Positions 1 to 8,724 of a DNA stretch of 64,000 nt are shown here, one piece after another (within the stretch, counting starts at the first letter, position 1; each line of letters opens with the position of its first letter). The notes under the pieces are model-generated. The model searched no databases. It was not told where the DNA came from and saw only the letters and a list, made by a program, of their open reading frames with translations. Where the stretch lies: assembly GCA_019245415.1 (NCBI GenBank), contig JAFARO010000003.1, forward strand, positions 372,001 to 436,000. Direction: 5' to 3'. The DNA is from Alphaproteobacteria bacterium. Lineage in GTDB: Bacteria > Pseudomonadota > Alphaproteobacteria > Micropepsales > Micropepsaceae. The position numbers were made by a program, and so were the translations under genes.

Positions 1-188
1 TCGCCGATCACCACCGTGCCGTCGATGGGCAGGATGTTGAAGGCATGGCGCATCGCCTCGACCGCGGCATGGTCGGCGGCATGTTCATCGCCGCGGCCGA
101 TCTGGCGCGCCGCCGAAATCGCCGCAGCCTCGGTGACGCGCACCGCTTCCAAGGCAAAAACGCGGTCGAGAGGTTTGGACATGGTCAT
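1..188 (-). CDS. glpX: Fructose-1,6-bisphosphatase class II, N-terminal part
   Basis: Only the first 62 or so residues are inside the window; the rest lies off the left edge. The translation has the conserved GlpX opening: a VTEAAAISA stretch, an IGRGDEHAAD stretch and IDGTVVIGD. GlpX hydrolyses fructose-1,6-bisphosphate to fructose-6-phosphate in gluconeogenesis. Two in-frame starts are possible, ATG at 188 or at 182 (MSKPLD). The gene follows hom on the same strand after about 105 bp; hom-glpX order is common in alphaproteobacteria. A small palindrome lies between them. Confidence 0.88.
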   Translation of the reverse strand, partial: MTMSKPLDRVFALEAVRVTEAAAISAARQIGRGDEHAADHAAVEAMRHAFNILPIDGTVVIG

Positions 189-264
189 GTTCTCGCGTTG
201 TCCTCATGCTTTAACAAGCCCGGCATGAGGGAGTTCTCATTTTCCTCGCCACCAGCCCAAGCCG

Positions 265-291
265 CTCATCCTGAGCTTGTCGAGGGATGAG
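265..291. repeat. Short palindrome between hom and glpX
   Basis: CTCATCC at 265-271 pairs with GGATGAG at 285-291 around a 13-base centre. It resembles the 'CATCCTGAGC...' palindromes scattered through many alphaproteobacterial genomes. It may form a hairpin in the hom-glpX transcript. There is no T-run, so it is not called a terminator. Confidence 0.5.
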
Positions 292-293
292 GG

Positions 294-1586
294 CTATCCC
301 AATTCCATGGGAATCACGCCCGGACTGCCTAGAACCTTGTCGGAGCGGGCGATGGCCTTCAAGGCGCGCGTCACCGACGCCTGTGGCGTGTCGTGGGTGA
401 TCATCACGATGGAAACCGCCTCGCCGGGATTGCGGCCGCGCTGCAGCATGCTCTCGATCGAAACCCCGGCGTCGGCGAGATGGCCGGCGATCTCGGCCAC
501 CACGCCTGGGATGTCGAGCACATTGAAGCGCAGATAGAAGGCTGAACTGGCATCCGTCGCCGGCGCCGGCACCAGTGGCGTCAGCGTATGCGCCGGCTTG
601 CCGAAGGCCGGCTCGAACGAGCCGAGCGCGATATCGACCAGATCGGCGATCACCGCCGACGCCGTCGGGCCGGCGCCCGCGCCCCGGCCCTCGAAGAAGA
701 ACGGCCCCGCCTCGCCTGCATCCACCGCCACCGCGTTGAAGGCGCCGCTCGCTTCGCCCAACGGCGTGCCAGCGCGCACCATGGCCGGCCGCACGCGCTG
801 TTCGATGCCAGCGCCGACGCGGCGCGCGACGCCGAGCAGTTTGATGCGGAAGCCGAACTCGCGCGCATAACGGATGTCCTCCGGCATGATCGCCGCGATG
901 CCCTCGACATGCATGTGCTCAAGGTCGGGCACGGTGCCGAAGGCGAGGCTCGAAAGCAATGCGAGTTTGTGCGCGGTGTCGCCGCCGCCGATGTCGAGCG
1001 CGGGATCGGCCTCGGCATAGCCCAGCGCTTGGGCATCCTTCAAAACATCGGCGAAGCCGCGGCCGGTCTTCTCCATCTCGGTGAGGATGAAATTGCAGGT
1101 TCCGTTTAATATTCCGCATACGGAGTTGATGCCGTGGGCGATCAGGCTCTCGCGCAGGGCCTTGACGATGGGGATGCCGCCCGCCGCCGCCGCCTCGAAT
1201 TTGAGTGCCAGCCCGCTCCTCTCCGCCAGTGCGGCAAGGCGTGCGCCATGGCGTGCGAGCAACGCCTTGTTGGCGGTGACAACATGTTTGTTCGACGATA
1301 GCGCCGCCTCGATCAATGCCAATGCCGCACCGTCCTCACCGCCCATCAGCTCGACGACGACATCCGCATCAGCGCTCGCCAGTGCACTCGGATCGTCCAC
1401 CCAGGCAATGCCGGAAATGTCGGCCGCGCGCGGTTTCTCACGTTCGCGTGCCGAGACGGCGACGACGTCGAGGCGGCGTCCCGCACGCTCCGCCAACTCG
1501 CCGCCGCGCGTCTGCAACGCCTTGAGCACACCCCCGCCGACGGTGCCCAAGCCTGCGACAGCGATTCGTAGAGGGGCGGTGTTCAT
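294..1586 (-). CDS. hom: Homoserine dehydrogenase
   Basis: 430 aa, the usual length for the monofunctional enzyme with a C-terminal ACT domain. It reduces aspartate semialdehyde to homoserine, the branch point to threonine and methionine. Seen: NAD(P)-binding GLGTVGGG at 12-19, VTANKALL at 103-110, the GILNGTCNFILT stretch at 158-169, and the active-site region ALDIGGGDTAHKLAL with Lys207. An ACT-like segment (FNVLDIPGVVAEIAGHL) starts near residue 350, consistent with allosteric control by threonine. A metY gene for homoserine-derived methionine synthesis lies 14 kb away. Confidence 0.96.
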   Translation of the reverse strand: MNTAPLRIAVAGLGTVGGGVLKALQTRGGELAERAGRRLDVVAVSAREREKPRAADISGIAWVDDPSALASADADVVVELMGGEDGAALALIEAALSSNKHVVTANKALLARHGARLAALAERSGLALKFEAAAAGGIPIVKALRESLIAHGINSVCGILNGTCNFILTEMEKTGRGFADVLKDAQALGYAEADPALDIGGGDTAHKLALLSSLAFGTVPDLEHMHVEGIAAIMPEDIRYAREFGFRIKLLGVARRVGAGIEQRVRPAMVRAGTPLGEASGAFNAVAVDAGEAGPFFFEGRGAGAGPTASAVIADLVDIALGSFEPAFGKPAHTLTPLVPAPATDASSAFYLRFNVLDIPGVVAEIAGHLADAGVSIESMLQRGRNPGEAVSIVMITHDTPQASVTRALKAIARSDKVLGSPGVIPMELG

Positions 1587-1721
1587 TCGACAGTCATGGC
1601 TCGCAAATTCGGCCCATCCAGAGGATGTCCGCGCGACCTTAGCATAGGAGTCGCGATACCTTTGAGACGGTGCAGAAACCAGAACGGAGGCCCGCAGTCG
1701 CGGTTGGATCTCCGATGGAAC

Positions 1722-2954
1722 TCAGCTCTGCAGAAAGATCTCGGCGCGGCGGTTTCCGTCTTCGCCCTTGGGCATCGATTCGTAATAGACCGGCTGACTG
1801 TCGCCGACGGCTTCCACCAGGACGCGGTTTGCCGGTACGCCCTGCTTGATGATCTCCTTGGCCACTGCGTCCGCGCGGTCCTGGCTCTTGTCGAAGATCA
1901 CCTCGAGATGTTTTTCGATCGGCATGTTGGAAGTACGGCTGGAAGCGTGACCGACGATGCGGATGTAGCCGGTCCCGCCGCGCTGCTTGAACTCCGCAAC
2001 CGCCGTCCGCACGCGCTCGCGCGCCTCGGCATTCAACAGCGTGCCGTCACCCGGGAAGAAAACCACCGCTGTCGGCGGGAGTCCCTGCGCGTTGGCATAG
2101 ACGCTCGGAGTCGTATTCGCCGGCAGATTCTGGAGCGATTCCAGATTCGCGACCACTGAGCCGCTCATCTCGGGCCCGCCCATGGCTTTGCTGGCGTGAT
2201 GCTTAGGTGCCGGTGCAGCCACCTCGGCGATGCGCCGATCTATGGCCGTCGGCTCGGGCGAAGTCTGTTTGAACCGGCTCAGGATCGGCTGCGGCACGAA
2301 CTGAGCTACCGTCGCATCGAGCGGCGGCGCGGACGAAGGCTTGAACCCCAGTGCTGCATCCGAGGGGCTGATCTGCGACGAGGTCGGCATTGCCGTCTGC
2401 GGTTCGGCAGAGCCCGAAGAAGCGGGCGCAGGCCGAGGAACTGCAGCCGCGATGCGGGTAGTCTGCTGCGCAGGTTCGGCTGGCGGCGCTGGCGCGCTCA
2501 CTTCGCCTGTATTGGCATTGATGTCCGCATTGGCAGCCGCCGGTGTCGCGGGTTCGGTTTGCGCTGCGGGCGCCGGTGTCGCAGCAGGCGGCGGGGCGTT
2601 TTCCGCGACCTTTTCCTGCGGAGGAGCAGGCGGCGGCGGTTCCGCGGTGATCGGCTCGGTACCGGCACGAAGCGCATCGGCACTGTACTTCGCATCGGCC
2701 CGATCGGATGCCAGGGCGTCGGCAACCTGGCGGCGCTGCGCGGGCGTCGAAGACGGCTCGGGCCTGTCGGGAATCGAGGCAAGATCCGGCGTTTCTCCGG
2801 CGGAATTTTCCGCCACCTCCGGCGGAGGTCCGCTGCTGCCGCCGACCCAAGTCGTCGGGTCAACCCAGTCCGGCACGCTCGAGCAGGCGCTCGCACCGAC
2901 CGCGACCATCCCGATGACGGCTAGGCGCACGCAGAACTTTCCCATATCCGACAT
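1722..2954 (-). CDS. OmpA-family outer-membrane lipoprotein
   Basis: 410 aa. The N-terminus is a lipoprotein signal with lipobox VGASAC, so Cys24 would be the lipidated residue. Residues 40-260 are a low-complexity Pro/Ala-rich linker with many acidic residues. The last 120 residues form an OmpA/MotB-like domain (VVFFPGDGTLLN, then RIVGHASSRT, then NRRAEIFLQ), the fold that binds peptidoglycan. This suggests a lipoprotein tethering outer membrane to cell wall. The linker is unusually long for a Pal protein, so it is not called Pal. It is divergent from phaC. Confidence 0.82.
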   Translation of the reverse strand: MSDMGKFCVRLAVIGMVAVGASACSSVPDWVDPTTWVGGSSGPPPEVAENSAGETPDLASIPDRPEPSSTPAQRRQVADALASDRADAKYSADALRAGTEPITAEPPPPAPPQEKVAENAPPPAATPAPAAQTEPATPAAANADINANTGEVSAPAPPAEPAQQTTRIAAAVPRPAPASSGSAEPQTAMPTSSQISPSDAALGFKPSSAPPLDATVAQFVPQPILSRFKQTSPEPTAIDRRIAEVAAPAPKHHASKAMGGPEMSGSVVANLESLQNLPANTTPSVYANAQGLPPTAVVFFPGDGTLLNAEARERVRTAVAEFKQRGGTGYIRIVGHASSRTSNMPIEKHLEVIFDKSQDRADAVAKEIIKQGVPANRVLVEAVGDSQPVYYESMPKGEDGNRRAEIFLQS

Positions 2955-3133
2955 CGAAAGCAGCCTCCGTCCCCGGCCTCAGCGCCAGTCCAGCCGAGTC
3001 CATATACAGGGACGCCAGCCGGGTTCCAAGCCGCTGGCAGGCCGCAAATCCATGAAATCTTGTGATAAACGCCATCCTTGCGGCGGCGCAGCAAGAGGTC
3101 TATCTCCTCTGGCCTCTCCCACCGGGCAAAACC

Positions 3134-4969
3134 ATGTCGAATCCAGAAAACGATGCGCGCTACCGCATGGGTGACCCAGCGCAGTTCACCCGAAACATGG
3201 TGGAAGTCGCGCAGCAATCGCAGCGGCTGCTGGCGGACTTCGTCAAGCGCCAGGCAGCGTCTGGTCGCAACGGGCCCATGGACCCGTTGAACCTCACAGG
3301 TACTTTTTCGGCCCTGCTCAAGAGCATGATGGCCAATCCTGCCGTGGTGCTTGAAGCGCAGTTTAAGCTGTGGCGGGACTATATGGGCCTGTGGGAGCGC
3401 ACCGCCTTCCGCATGCTGGGCGGCGAGGCCAAGCCCGGCATCGAGCCCGCCCCGGGCGACAAGCGCTTCAAGGACAAGGACTGGCAGGACAACCAGGTCT
3501 TCGACTTCATCAAGCAGAGCTATCTGCTCACCGCGAACTGGATGCAGGAGACCGTCGCCAAGACCAGCGGCGACCTCGACGCCAAGACGCGCCGGCGCAT
3601 CGAGTTCTATACCAAGCAGTTCGCCGACGCGATCGCGCCGACCAATTTCGTCCTCACCAATCCCGAAGTGCTGCGCGCCACCCTGCAGAGCAACGGCGAA
3701 AATCTCGTAAAAGGCCTCAGCAACCTGCTCGAAGACCTGGAGCGCGGCGAGGGCCAGCTTTCGATACGCCAGTCGGCCGACGCCTTCCGCATCGGCGAGA
3801 ACATCGCCACGGCGCCGGGAAAGGTTGTCTTCCGCAACGCGCTGATCGAGCTGCTGCAGTTCGATCCCACGACAGAGAAGGTCCATGAGCGACCGCTACT
3901 GATCTTCCCGCCCTGGATCAACAAGTTCTACATCCTCGACCTGCGGCCCGAGAACTCCTTCATCCGCTGGGCGGTGGGCCAGGGCTACACCGTGTTCGTG
4001 GCGTCGTGGGTGAACCCGGACCGCGAGTTGGCGCAGAAGACTTTCGAGGACTATATGCGCGAGGGCATCTTCGCGGCGCTCGACGCCGTCGAGGCGGCGA
4101 CCGGGGTCGAGAAGATCAACACCATCGGCTACTGCATCGGGGGCACATTGCTCGCCGCGACCCTGGCATTCATGGCTGCCAAGGGCGACGACCGGGTCAA
4201 CTCTGCGACCTTCTTCGCGGCGCAGGCCGATTTCAGCGAAGCGGGCGATCTGCAGATCTTCATCGATGACGAGCAGCTCGAGTCGATGCGCCAGACCATG
4301 GAAGCCTCGGGCGGCGTGCTCGAAGGCCGCAAGATGGGCACCACCTTCAACATGCTGCGCGCCAACGATCTGATCTGGTCGTTCGTGGTGAGCAACTACC
4401 TGCTCGGCAAGGAGCCGGCGCCGTTCGACCTGCTCTATTGGAACTCCGACACCACGCGCATGCCCGAAGCGACGCACATGTTCTATCTGCGCGAGTTTTA
4501 CAAGAACAACGCACTCGCGCTGGGCAAGATGAGCTTCGACAACGTCAAGCTCGATCTCGCCAAGGTAAAGGTGCCGGTCTATCTGCAAAGCGCCAAGGAA
4601 GACCACATAGCGCCGTTCCGCTCGGTCTATAAATCGACACGGCTGTTCGGCGGCCCGGTGCGCTTCATCATCGCCGGCAGCGGCCACATCGCGGGCGTGA
4701 TCAACCCGCCGAGCGCGAGGAAGTATCAGTACTGGACCAATGACGCGGTGGGCGCGCAGCCGGATGGCAAGAACAAAGGCCCCTACCCTTTCACAGTCGA
4801 GGAATGGCAGGCCGGCATGGTCGAGCATCCAGGCTCCTGGTGGCCGGACTGGGATTCCTGGCTGTCGAAGCTCTCCGGCAAGATGGTGCCCGCACGCAAA
4901 CCCGGCGACGGCAAGCTCAAGGTCCTGGGCGACGCCCCAGGCGACTACGTCAAGGTGAAGGCAGGGTAA
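3134..4969 (+). CDS. phaC: Class I poly(3-hydroxyalkanoate) synthase
   Basis: 611 aa from ATG 3134 (MSNPENDARYRMGDP). A GTG at 3062 would add 24 residues that do not look like the family. PhaC polymerises (R)-3-hydroxyacyl-CoA into PHA storage granules. Seen: the lipase-like box GYCIGG with nucleophile Cys334, the general-base pair Asp490 (KEDHIAP) and His518 (GSGHIAG), and the class I N-terminal domain. The length fits class I (about 580-620 aa), which needs no PhaE or PhaR subunit. No phaA, phaB or phasin gene is in the window. Confidence 0.96.
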   Translation: MSNPENDARYRMGDPAQFTRNMVEVAQQSQRLLADFVKRQAASGRNGPMDPLNLTGTFSALLKSMMANPAVVLEAQFKLWRDYMGLWERTAFRMLGGEAKPGIEPAPGDKRFKDKDWQDNQVFDFIKQSYLLTANWMQETVAKTSGDLDAKTRRRIEFYTKQFADAIAPTNFVLTNPEVLRATLQSNGENLVKGLSNLLEDLERGEGQLSIRQSADAFRIGENIATAPGKVVFRNALIELLQFDPTTEKVHERPLLIFPPWINKFYILDLRPENSFIRWAVGQGYTVFVASWVNPDRELAQKTFEDYMREGIFAALDAVEAATGVEKINTIGYCIGGTLLAATLAFMAAKGDDRVNSATFFAAQADFSEAGDLQIFIDDEQLESMRQTMEASGGVLEGRKMGTTFNMLRANDLIWSFVVSNYLLGKEPAPFDLLYWNSDTTRMPEATHMFYLREFYKNNALALGKMSFDNVKLDLAKVKVPVYLQSAKEDHIAPFRSVYKSTRLFGGPVRFIIAGSGHIAGVINPPSARKYQYWTNDAVGAQPDGKNKGPYPFTVEEWQAGMVEHPGSWWPDWDSWLSKLSGKMVPARKPGDGKLKVLGDAPGDYVKVKAG

Positions 4970-4978
4970 AGCCCCTTA

Positions 4979-5016
4979 ATGTCATCCCGGGCGAGTTAAG
5001 CGTGCCTGGATGACAT
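4979..5016. repeat. Inverted repeat after phaC
   Basis: ATGTCATCC at 4979-4987 pairs with GGATGACAT at 5008-5016, a perfect 9-bp stem with a 20-base centre, 10 bp after the phaC stop. It could act as a 3' stabilising hairpin. It lacks the T-tract of an intrinsic terminator and may belong to the REP-like palindromes seen elsewhere in the window. Confidence 0.45.
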
Positions 5017-5018
5017 TC

Positions 5019-5300
5019 ATGGATGATCATGAACTGGTGCTATACAGCGGCATGGGCGCTGCCACGGAATCCACCACCATCGAACCGCTGATCGCGGATC
5101 TGCTCTCCTGGATCGCGAAGGAGGAGCGCAGCTACGCCGAGGTGATGGACGCCTGGCGAACGTCCTGCCCGCGTCTGCCGGTGTGGGAGGAGGCGAACGC
5201 ACGAGGATTGGTGGCGCGTGAGGTGCGCGACGGTACCGCGATGGTGACGGTCACGGCCAAAGGGCGAACCTTCATCGACCGGCGGTCCGTCAGCGCGTAA
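5019..5300 (+). CDS. Small conserved hypothetical protein
   Basis: 93 aa from ATG 5019 (MDDHELVLYSG); an upstream ATG at 5010 would add three residues but lies in the post-phaC palindrome. The protein is soluble, with a helical segment (EPLIADLLSWIAKEE), a conserved-looking RTSCPRLPVWEEA block, and a short beta end (VTVTAKGRTFIDRR). The size and the helix-then-wing pattern resemble a small winged-helix domain, but this is inference. It overlaps the convergent serine-hydrolase gene by 11 bp. Function unknown. Confidence 0.65.
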   Translation: MDDHELVLYSGMGAATESTTIEPLIADLLSWIAKEERSYAEVMDAWRTSCPRLPVWEEANARGLVAREVRDGTAMVTVTAKGRTFIDRRSVSA

Positions 5301-6471
5301 CCGCAGCCTCCAGCAACCGCACGAACTCCGCCTTCTGCGCATCGTCGATCCAGCGCACCACGGCGACCAGATCATGCTCATAGTCAATGAAGACGATGTT
5401 GTCGCCGTTGCCCAGGAACATGACGCTGTCCTCGCGCGCGGCCGGCGCGAGCTTGCGGCCGGTGTTCAAGAACCAGTTCATGTAGCCGTATTCAGGATTC
5501 TGCGGCGTCGGCGCGCGCGATCTCGCGATCCACGCCTTTGACAGGATTTGCAGGTGGCCCCAGCGCCCCTCGTGCAGCCCGAGCAATCCCATGCGCGCCA
5601 GATCCCGCGCCGAGATGAACATGCCCCCGCCCCAATGCCCGCCGCCGGGCACGACCTGGATGCGTTTGCCGCCGAGTTCGATCCAGGAATTGTCGTAGCC
5701 GTCCCAATGCCAGGTGTCCGACGCGCCGATCGGATCCATCACATTCTCTTTGAGCACCTCGGGAAGCGGCCGCTTCCACAGATAAGTGAGCGCCAGCGCC
5801 AGCGCATTGACGCGGACGTCGGAGTATTTCCACTGCTGGCCGACCGGTGGCGGACCCGCAGCGAGTTCGTCCCACGGCTCCTTGCCCGGACGGTCGGCCC
5901 ACCACGGCTTGCCCCACATGGTGCCGACCCAGCCCGAGGTCTGCCGCAGCATCTGGTCCCAGGTGATCGGCCGGTTGTGCGGCAGTTCGAAATCGGGTGA
6001 GGGATGGACATAGTCGAGCACGCGGTCGTTCACGTCGCGGATCATGTGGCGGTCGAAGGCGAGGCCGGCAATGGCGGAGAGGAAGGTCTTGCTCACCGAA
6101 TGAGTCATGTCGACGGCATGGGTATCGCCCCACTCGGCGACAATGATGCCGTGACGGATCACGAGCCCGTTCGCCGGCGCGTGCGGTTTGAGCGGACCGA
6201 TCGGGTCGGAGTACGGCTCCTGCGCGAATTGCAACGGAATGGTCAGGCGCAGGTCGCGCTGGTCGATGACGCCGTCCAGTTCCGGCGAGAGCTTGGCCTC
6301 ATGTGCGACCGCGAAATCAATCGCGGCCTTAAGTTTTGTGGAGTCTATTCCCTGCTGCGCAGGCGTTTGAGTCTTCCACGCTTCCCCTGGTGGAGGGAGA
6401 TAGTCGGCGGCGCCGGCGTTTGACACGATCAGCAACGCCATGAACACGATGCCCGGAGCCCCGATCTTCAT
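5290..6471 (-). CDS. Secreted beta-lactamase-family serine hydrolase
   Basis: 393 aa with a signal peptide (about residues 1-21). The penicillin-binding/beta-lactamase class C fold is shown by SVSK at 125-128 (Ser125 nucleophile, Lys128) and a YSD triad at 216-218 in place of the usual Y-x-N. A GGGHWGGGMF stretch lies near the usual third-motif region. Proteins like this are mostly esterases or D-amino-acid hydrolases rather than resistance enzymes, so the substrate is unknown. Its start overlaps the paiB-like stop by 4 bp, so the two are probably co-translated. Confidence 0.85.
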   Translation of the reverse strand: MKIGAPGIVFMALLIVSNAGAADYLPPPGEAWKTQTPAQQGIDSTKLKAAIDFAVAHEAKLSPELDGVIDQRDLRLTIPLQFAQEPYSDPIGPLKPHAPANGLVIRHGIIVAEWGDTHAVDMTHSVSKTFLSAIAGLAFDRHMIRDVNDRVLDYVHPSPDFELPHNRPITWDQMLRQTSGWVGTMWGKPWWADRPGKEPWDELAAGPPPVGQQWKYSDVRVNALALALTYLWKRPLPEVLKENVMDPIGASDTWHWDGYDNSWIELGGKRIQVVPGGGHWGGGMFISARDLARMGLLGLHEGRWGHLQILSKAWIARSRAPTPQNPEYGYMNWFLNTGRKLAPAAREDSVMFLGNGDNIVFIDYEHDLVAVVRWIDDAQKAEFVRLLEAAVTR

Positions 6472-7082
6472 TGTCTGGTCCTCCGCATCGCTTCGGCTAC
6501 CGCCCTACCCGCGGCGTCGCCACGCGACTCCAACGCTTCGATCGCGCCGGCAACATCCTCCGGCGACTTGTCCTGCGAAAGCTTGAACTTGCCCTCAAGG
6601 CGTTCGAACGACATCGCGAATCCTGTGATGCCGTTAAGCAACGCCTCGACCCGCGCCTCTGGCACCTTGTCCAGCGTCCATTCCGGCTTCGGTGCGAGCC
6701 TCGCTTCTTCCTGCGCCGACAGTTCGACGACCAGCGGGCGCAGCTCTTCCCCGGGAAGGCGTCGCACGGGCCCTTCACATTCGACAGAGATGTAGTTCCA
6801 GGTCGGGACGGTTACGGTGGTGCGGTACCAATCCGGCGAAATGTACGCATCGCAAGCGAGGACTGAGAGCGAAACGCGCATGCCGTCGTCAAGCGACGCC
6901 AGCGGATTGGCCCTCGCGAGGTGAAAGCGCAGGCCCCGGGCGTCGACCACGAGCGGCGCATAGGCGAACGCCACCCTGCCCTCGACAATCGCCGCCAGGG
7001 TCGCAAACACCCGTTTTCGCAGCACTTCGCGCAAGATTTGGCCATCGTCGATGGCATAAGGGCGCGGCCGATACATGCTCAT
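6468..7082 (-). CDS. PaiB-family FMN-binding protein
   Basis: 204 aa from ATG 7082 (MSMYRPRPYAIDD). The MYxPxxF-like opening, the FAYAPLVVD strand, the ARANPLA segment and PTWNYISVECEG followed by a C-terminal LEGKFKLSQ motif are typical of the PaiB family (FMN-binding split barrel; first described as a negative regulator of sporulation and protease genes). Most homologues are uncharacterised, and a role in transcription control is not certain. It lies 19 bp after argC and overlaps the serine hydrolase by 4 bp, giving a three-gene operon. Confidence 0.85.
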   Translation of the reverse strand: MSMYRPRPYAIDDGQILREVLRKRVFATLAAIVEGRVAFAYAPLVVDARGLRFHLARANPLASLDDGMRVSLSVLACDAYISPDWYRTTVTVPTWNYISVECEGPVRRLPGEELRPLVVELSAQEEARLAPKPEWTLDKVPEARVEALLNGITGFAMSFERLEGKFKLSQDKSPEDVAGAIEALESRGDAAGRAVAEAMRRTRQ

Positions 7083-7101
7083 CGCGCTGGCGCTGTTCGA
7101 G

Positions 7102-8094
7102 CTACACCAGCCCGGCCGTTTCCGGCAGGCCGAGCATGATGTTGAGATTTTGCACCGCGGCACCCGAGGCGCCCTTGCCCAAATTGTCAAGGACTGCAAT
7201 GAGCCGCGCCTGCTGTGTCATGTCGTTGCCGAACACGAACAGCTTCATGCCGTTGGTGTGCTTGAGCATTTCCGCGTCGAGGCTCTGCGGCGGCGCCGAA
7301 AGCTGCGTGCCCGAAGCGGCCTGACGCACCGTGCCGACAAGATCGCCGAGAGCGGCCACCTCGATCAGCTTCTCGCCGCGATAGGCGCCCTCGATCTCGC
7401 GATAGACATCGAACACGCCCGGTTTCGAGGGGAGCGCCCAGAGCTGCAGTGGGACCTCGACGATCATGCCGCGATAGAAGCGTCCGACGTTCGCGGAGAA
7501 TACCGGCGGGTGAGCGAGCCCGGCATGCGCGCGCATCTCCGGCAAATGCTTGTGCGACAAGGTCAGCGCGTAGGTGCGGACCACGGTGTCGACGTAGCGC
7601 GGGGACTGCTTCGCCTCGAACTCCTCGATCATCGACTTGCCGCCGCCGGAATAGCCGGAGACACCGCTTACCGTGAGGGGAAAATCCGCAGGAACGATGC
7701 CCGCTCGCACCAGCGGACGGACCAGCGCCAGGAACCCGGTAGGCCAGCAGCCGGGGTTGCTCACCCGCTTGGCGGCCGCCAACTCCGCCCGGCGATCCTT
7801 CTCCAGCTCCGCAAAGCCGTAGACCCAACCGGCGGCCGCGCGGTGCGCGCTGGAGGCGTCGATCACCCGTACGGCGGGGTTCTCGATCATGGCCACAGCC
7901 TCGCGCGCCGCCTGGTCCGGCAGGCAGAGAATGACGATGTCGGCTTCGTTGAGCGCGGCAGCGCGGGCACGTCCGTCCTTGCGCTCGGCGTCAGAAAGCT
8001 CGCGCAGCCCGAACTCGCCCCGGCCCGCGAGACGTGCGCGAATCTCCAGTCCCGTGGTGCCGGCCGCGCCGTCGATAAAAATGGAGGTTCCCAT
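7102..8094 (-). CDS. argC: N-acetyl-gamma-glutamyl-phosphate reductase, type 2
   Basis: 330 aa from ATG 8094 (MGTSIFIDGAAGTTG). It catalyses the NADPH-dependent reduction of N-acetylglutamyl phosphate in arginine synthesis. Seen: nucleotide-binding GAAGTTG at 9-15, catalytic Cys116 in SNPGCWPTG, and the SGVSGYSGGGK loop. The lack of the longer type 1 insertions indicates the short type 2 form. In many alphaproteobacteria argC follows rplM-rpsI directly; here it is on the same strand but about 3 kb further on, past four unrelated genes. Confidence 0.95.
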   Translation of the reverse strand: MGTSIFIDGAAGTTGLEIRARLAGRGEFGLRELSDAERKDGRARAAALNEADIVILCLPDQAAREAVAMIENPAVRVIDASSAHRAAAGWVYGFAELEKDRRAELAAAKRVSNPGCWPTGFLALVRPLVRAGIVPADFPLTVSGVSGYSGGGKSMIEEFEAKQSPRYVDTVVRTYALTLSHKHLPEMRAHAGLAHPPVFSANVGRFYRGMIVEVPLQLWALPSKPGVFDVYREIEGAYRGEKLIEVAALGDLVGTVRQAASGTQLSAPPQSLDAEMLKHTNGMKLFVFGNDMTQQARLIAVLDNLGKGASGAAVQNLNIMLGLPETAGLV

Positions 8095-8228
8095 GCGCGG
8101 ATGTGACTCAAAGCCGGTGGCAGATTGACAGGATATTACGGCGGCTCTTAGCTCCTCGGAAGTGCCGAATCCGCGGCCCCGGGCCGCTTCAGCCACAATG
8201 CGCGGCAGCGCGCGCGAGGGAGAGCGAC

Positions 8229-8711
8229 ATGGATTTCAACAAGCTTTGGCAGAACTTCATGGACATGGTCCAGAACCACTACATGGATTTCGGCGGCCGC
8301 ATGAACCGCGCGAAGTTCTGGTATTTCATGCTGGTTTGCTTCGGCGTGCTGCTGGCCGCATCCATCATCGATGCCATCGTGACCTACGGATTGTTGCGCG
8401 CCATCGTCGGGCTGGCGCTCCTACTGCCCATCGGCGGCGCAGCGGCGCGCCGCATGCAGGACACCGGCCGCAGCGGTCAGCTGGGATGGATATGGATCCT
8501 GATTGGCGCGCTCTATGACGTGGTCGTGCTGTTGATGGCGCTGAGCGGCCCATGGGGCGTTCTCGCATTTTTCGGGCTTTGGCCGCTGCTGTCGTTGGCG
8601 GGGCTGGCCATGCTCGTCGTCACGATCCTGATCATCTACTTCTGCGCCCAGCCTGGAGAGGCCGGCCCGAACGCCTACGGCCCGCCGCCCGCGCCCTGGT
8701 CGCCGAACTGA
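8229..8711 (+). CDS. DUF805 membrane protein
   Basis: 160 aa from ATG 8229, preceded by GAGGGAGAG. DUF805 features: the N-terminal FGGRMNRAKFWYFML motif, then four predicted membrane helices, with RRMQDTGRSGQLGW between the second and third. The C-terminal tail is Pro-rich (YGPPPAPWSPN). The family is widespread; the function is unknown. It is on the opposite strand to the flanking argC and sulfotransferase-like genes. Confidence 0.85.
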   Translation: MDFNKLWQNFMDMVQNHYMDFGGRMNRAKFWYFMLVCFGVLLAASIIDAIVTYGLLRAIVGLALLLPIGGAAARRMQDTGRSGQLGWIWILIGALYDVVVLLMALSGPWGVLAFFGLWPLLSLAGLAMLVVTILIIYFCAQPGEAGPNAYGPPPAPWSPN

Positions 8712-8724
8712 GGCGGACATCTGC

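Noticed and set aside
3896..4828. 310-codon antisense frame inside phaC.
   Set aside because: It is the complement of a well-conserved synthase with intact active-site residues; no support for coding.
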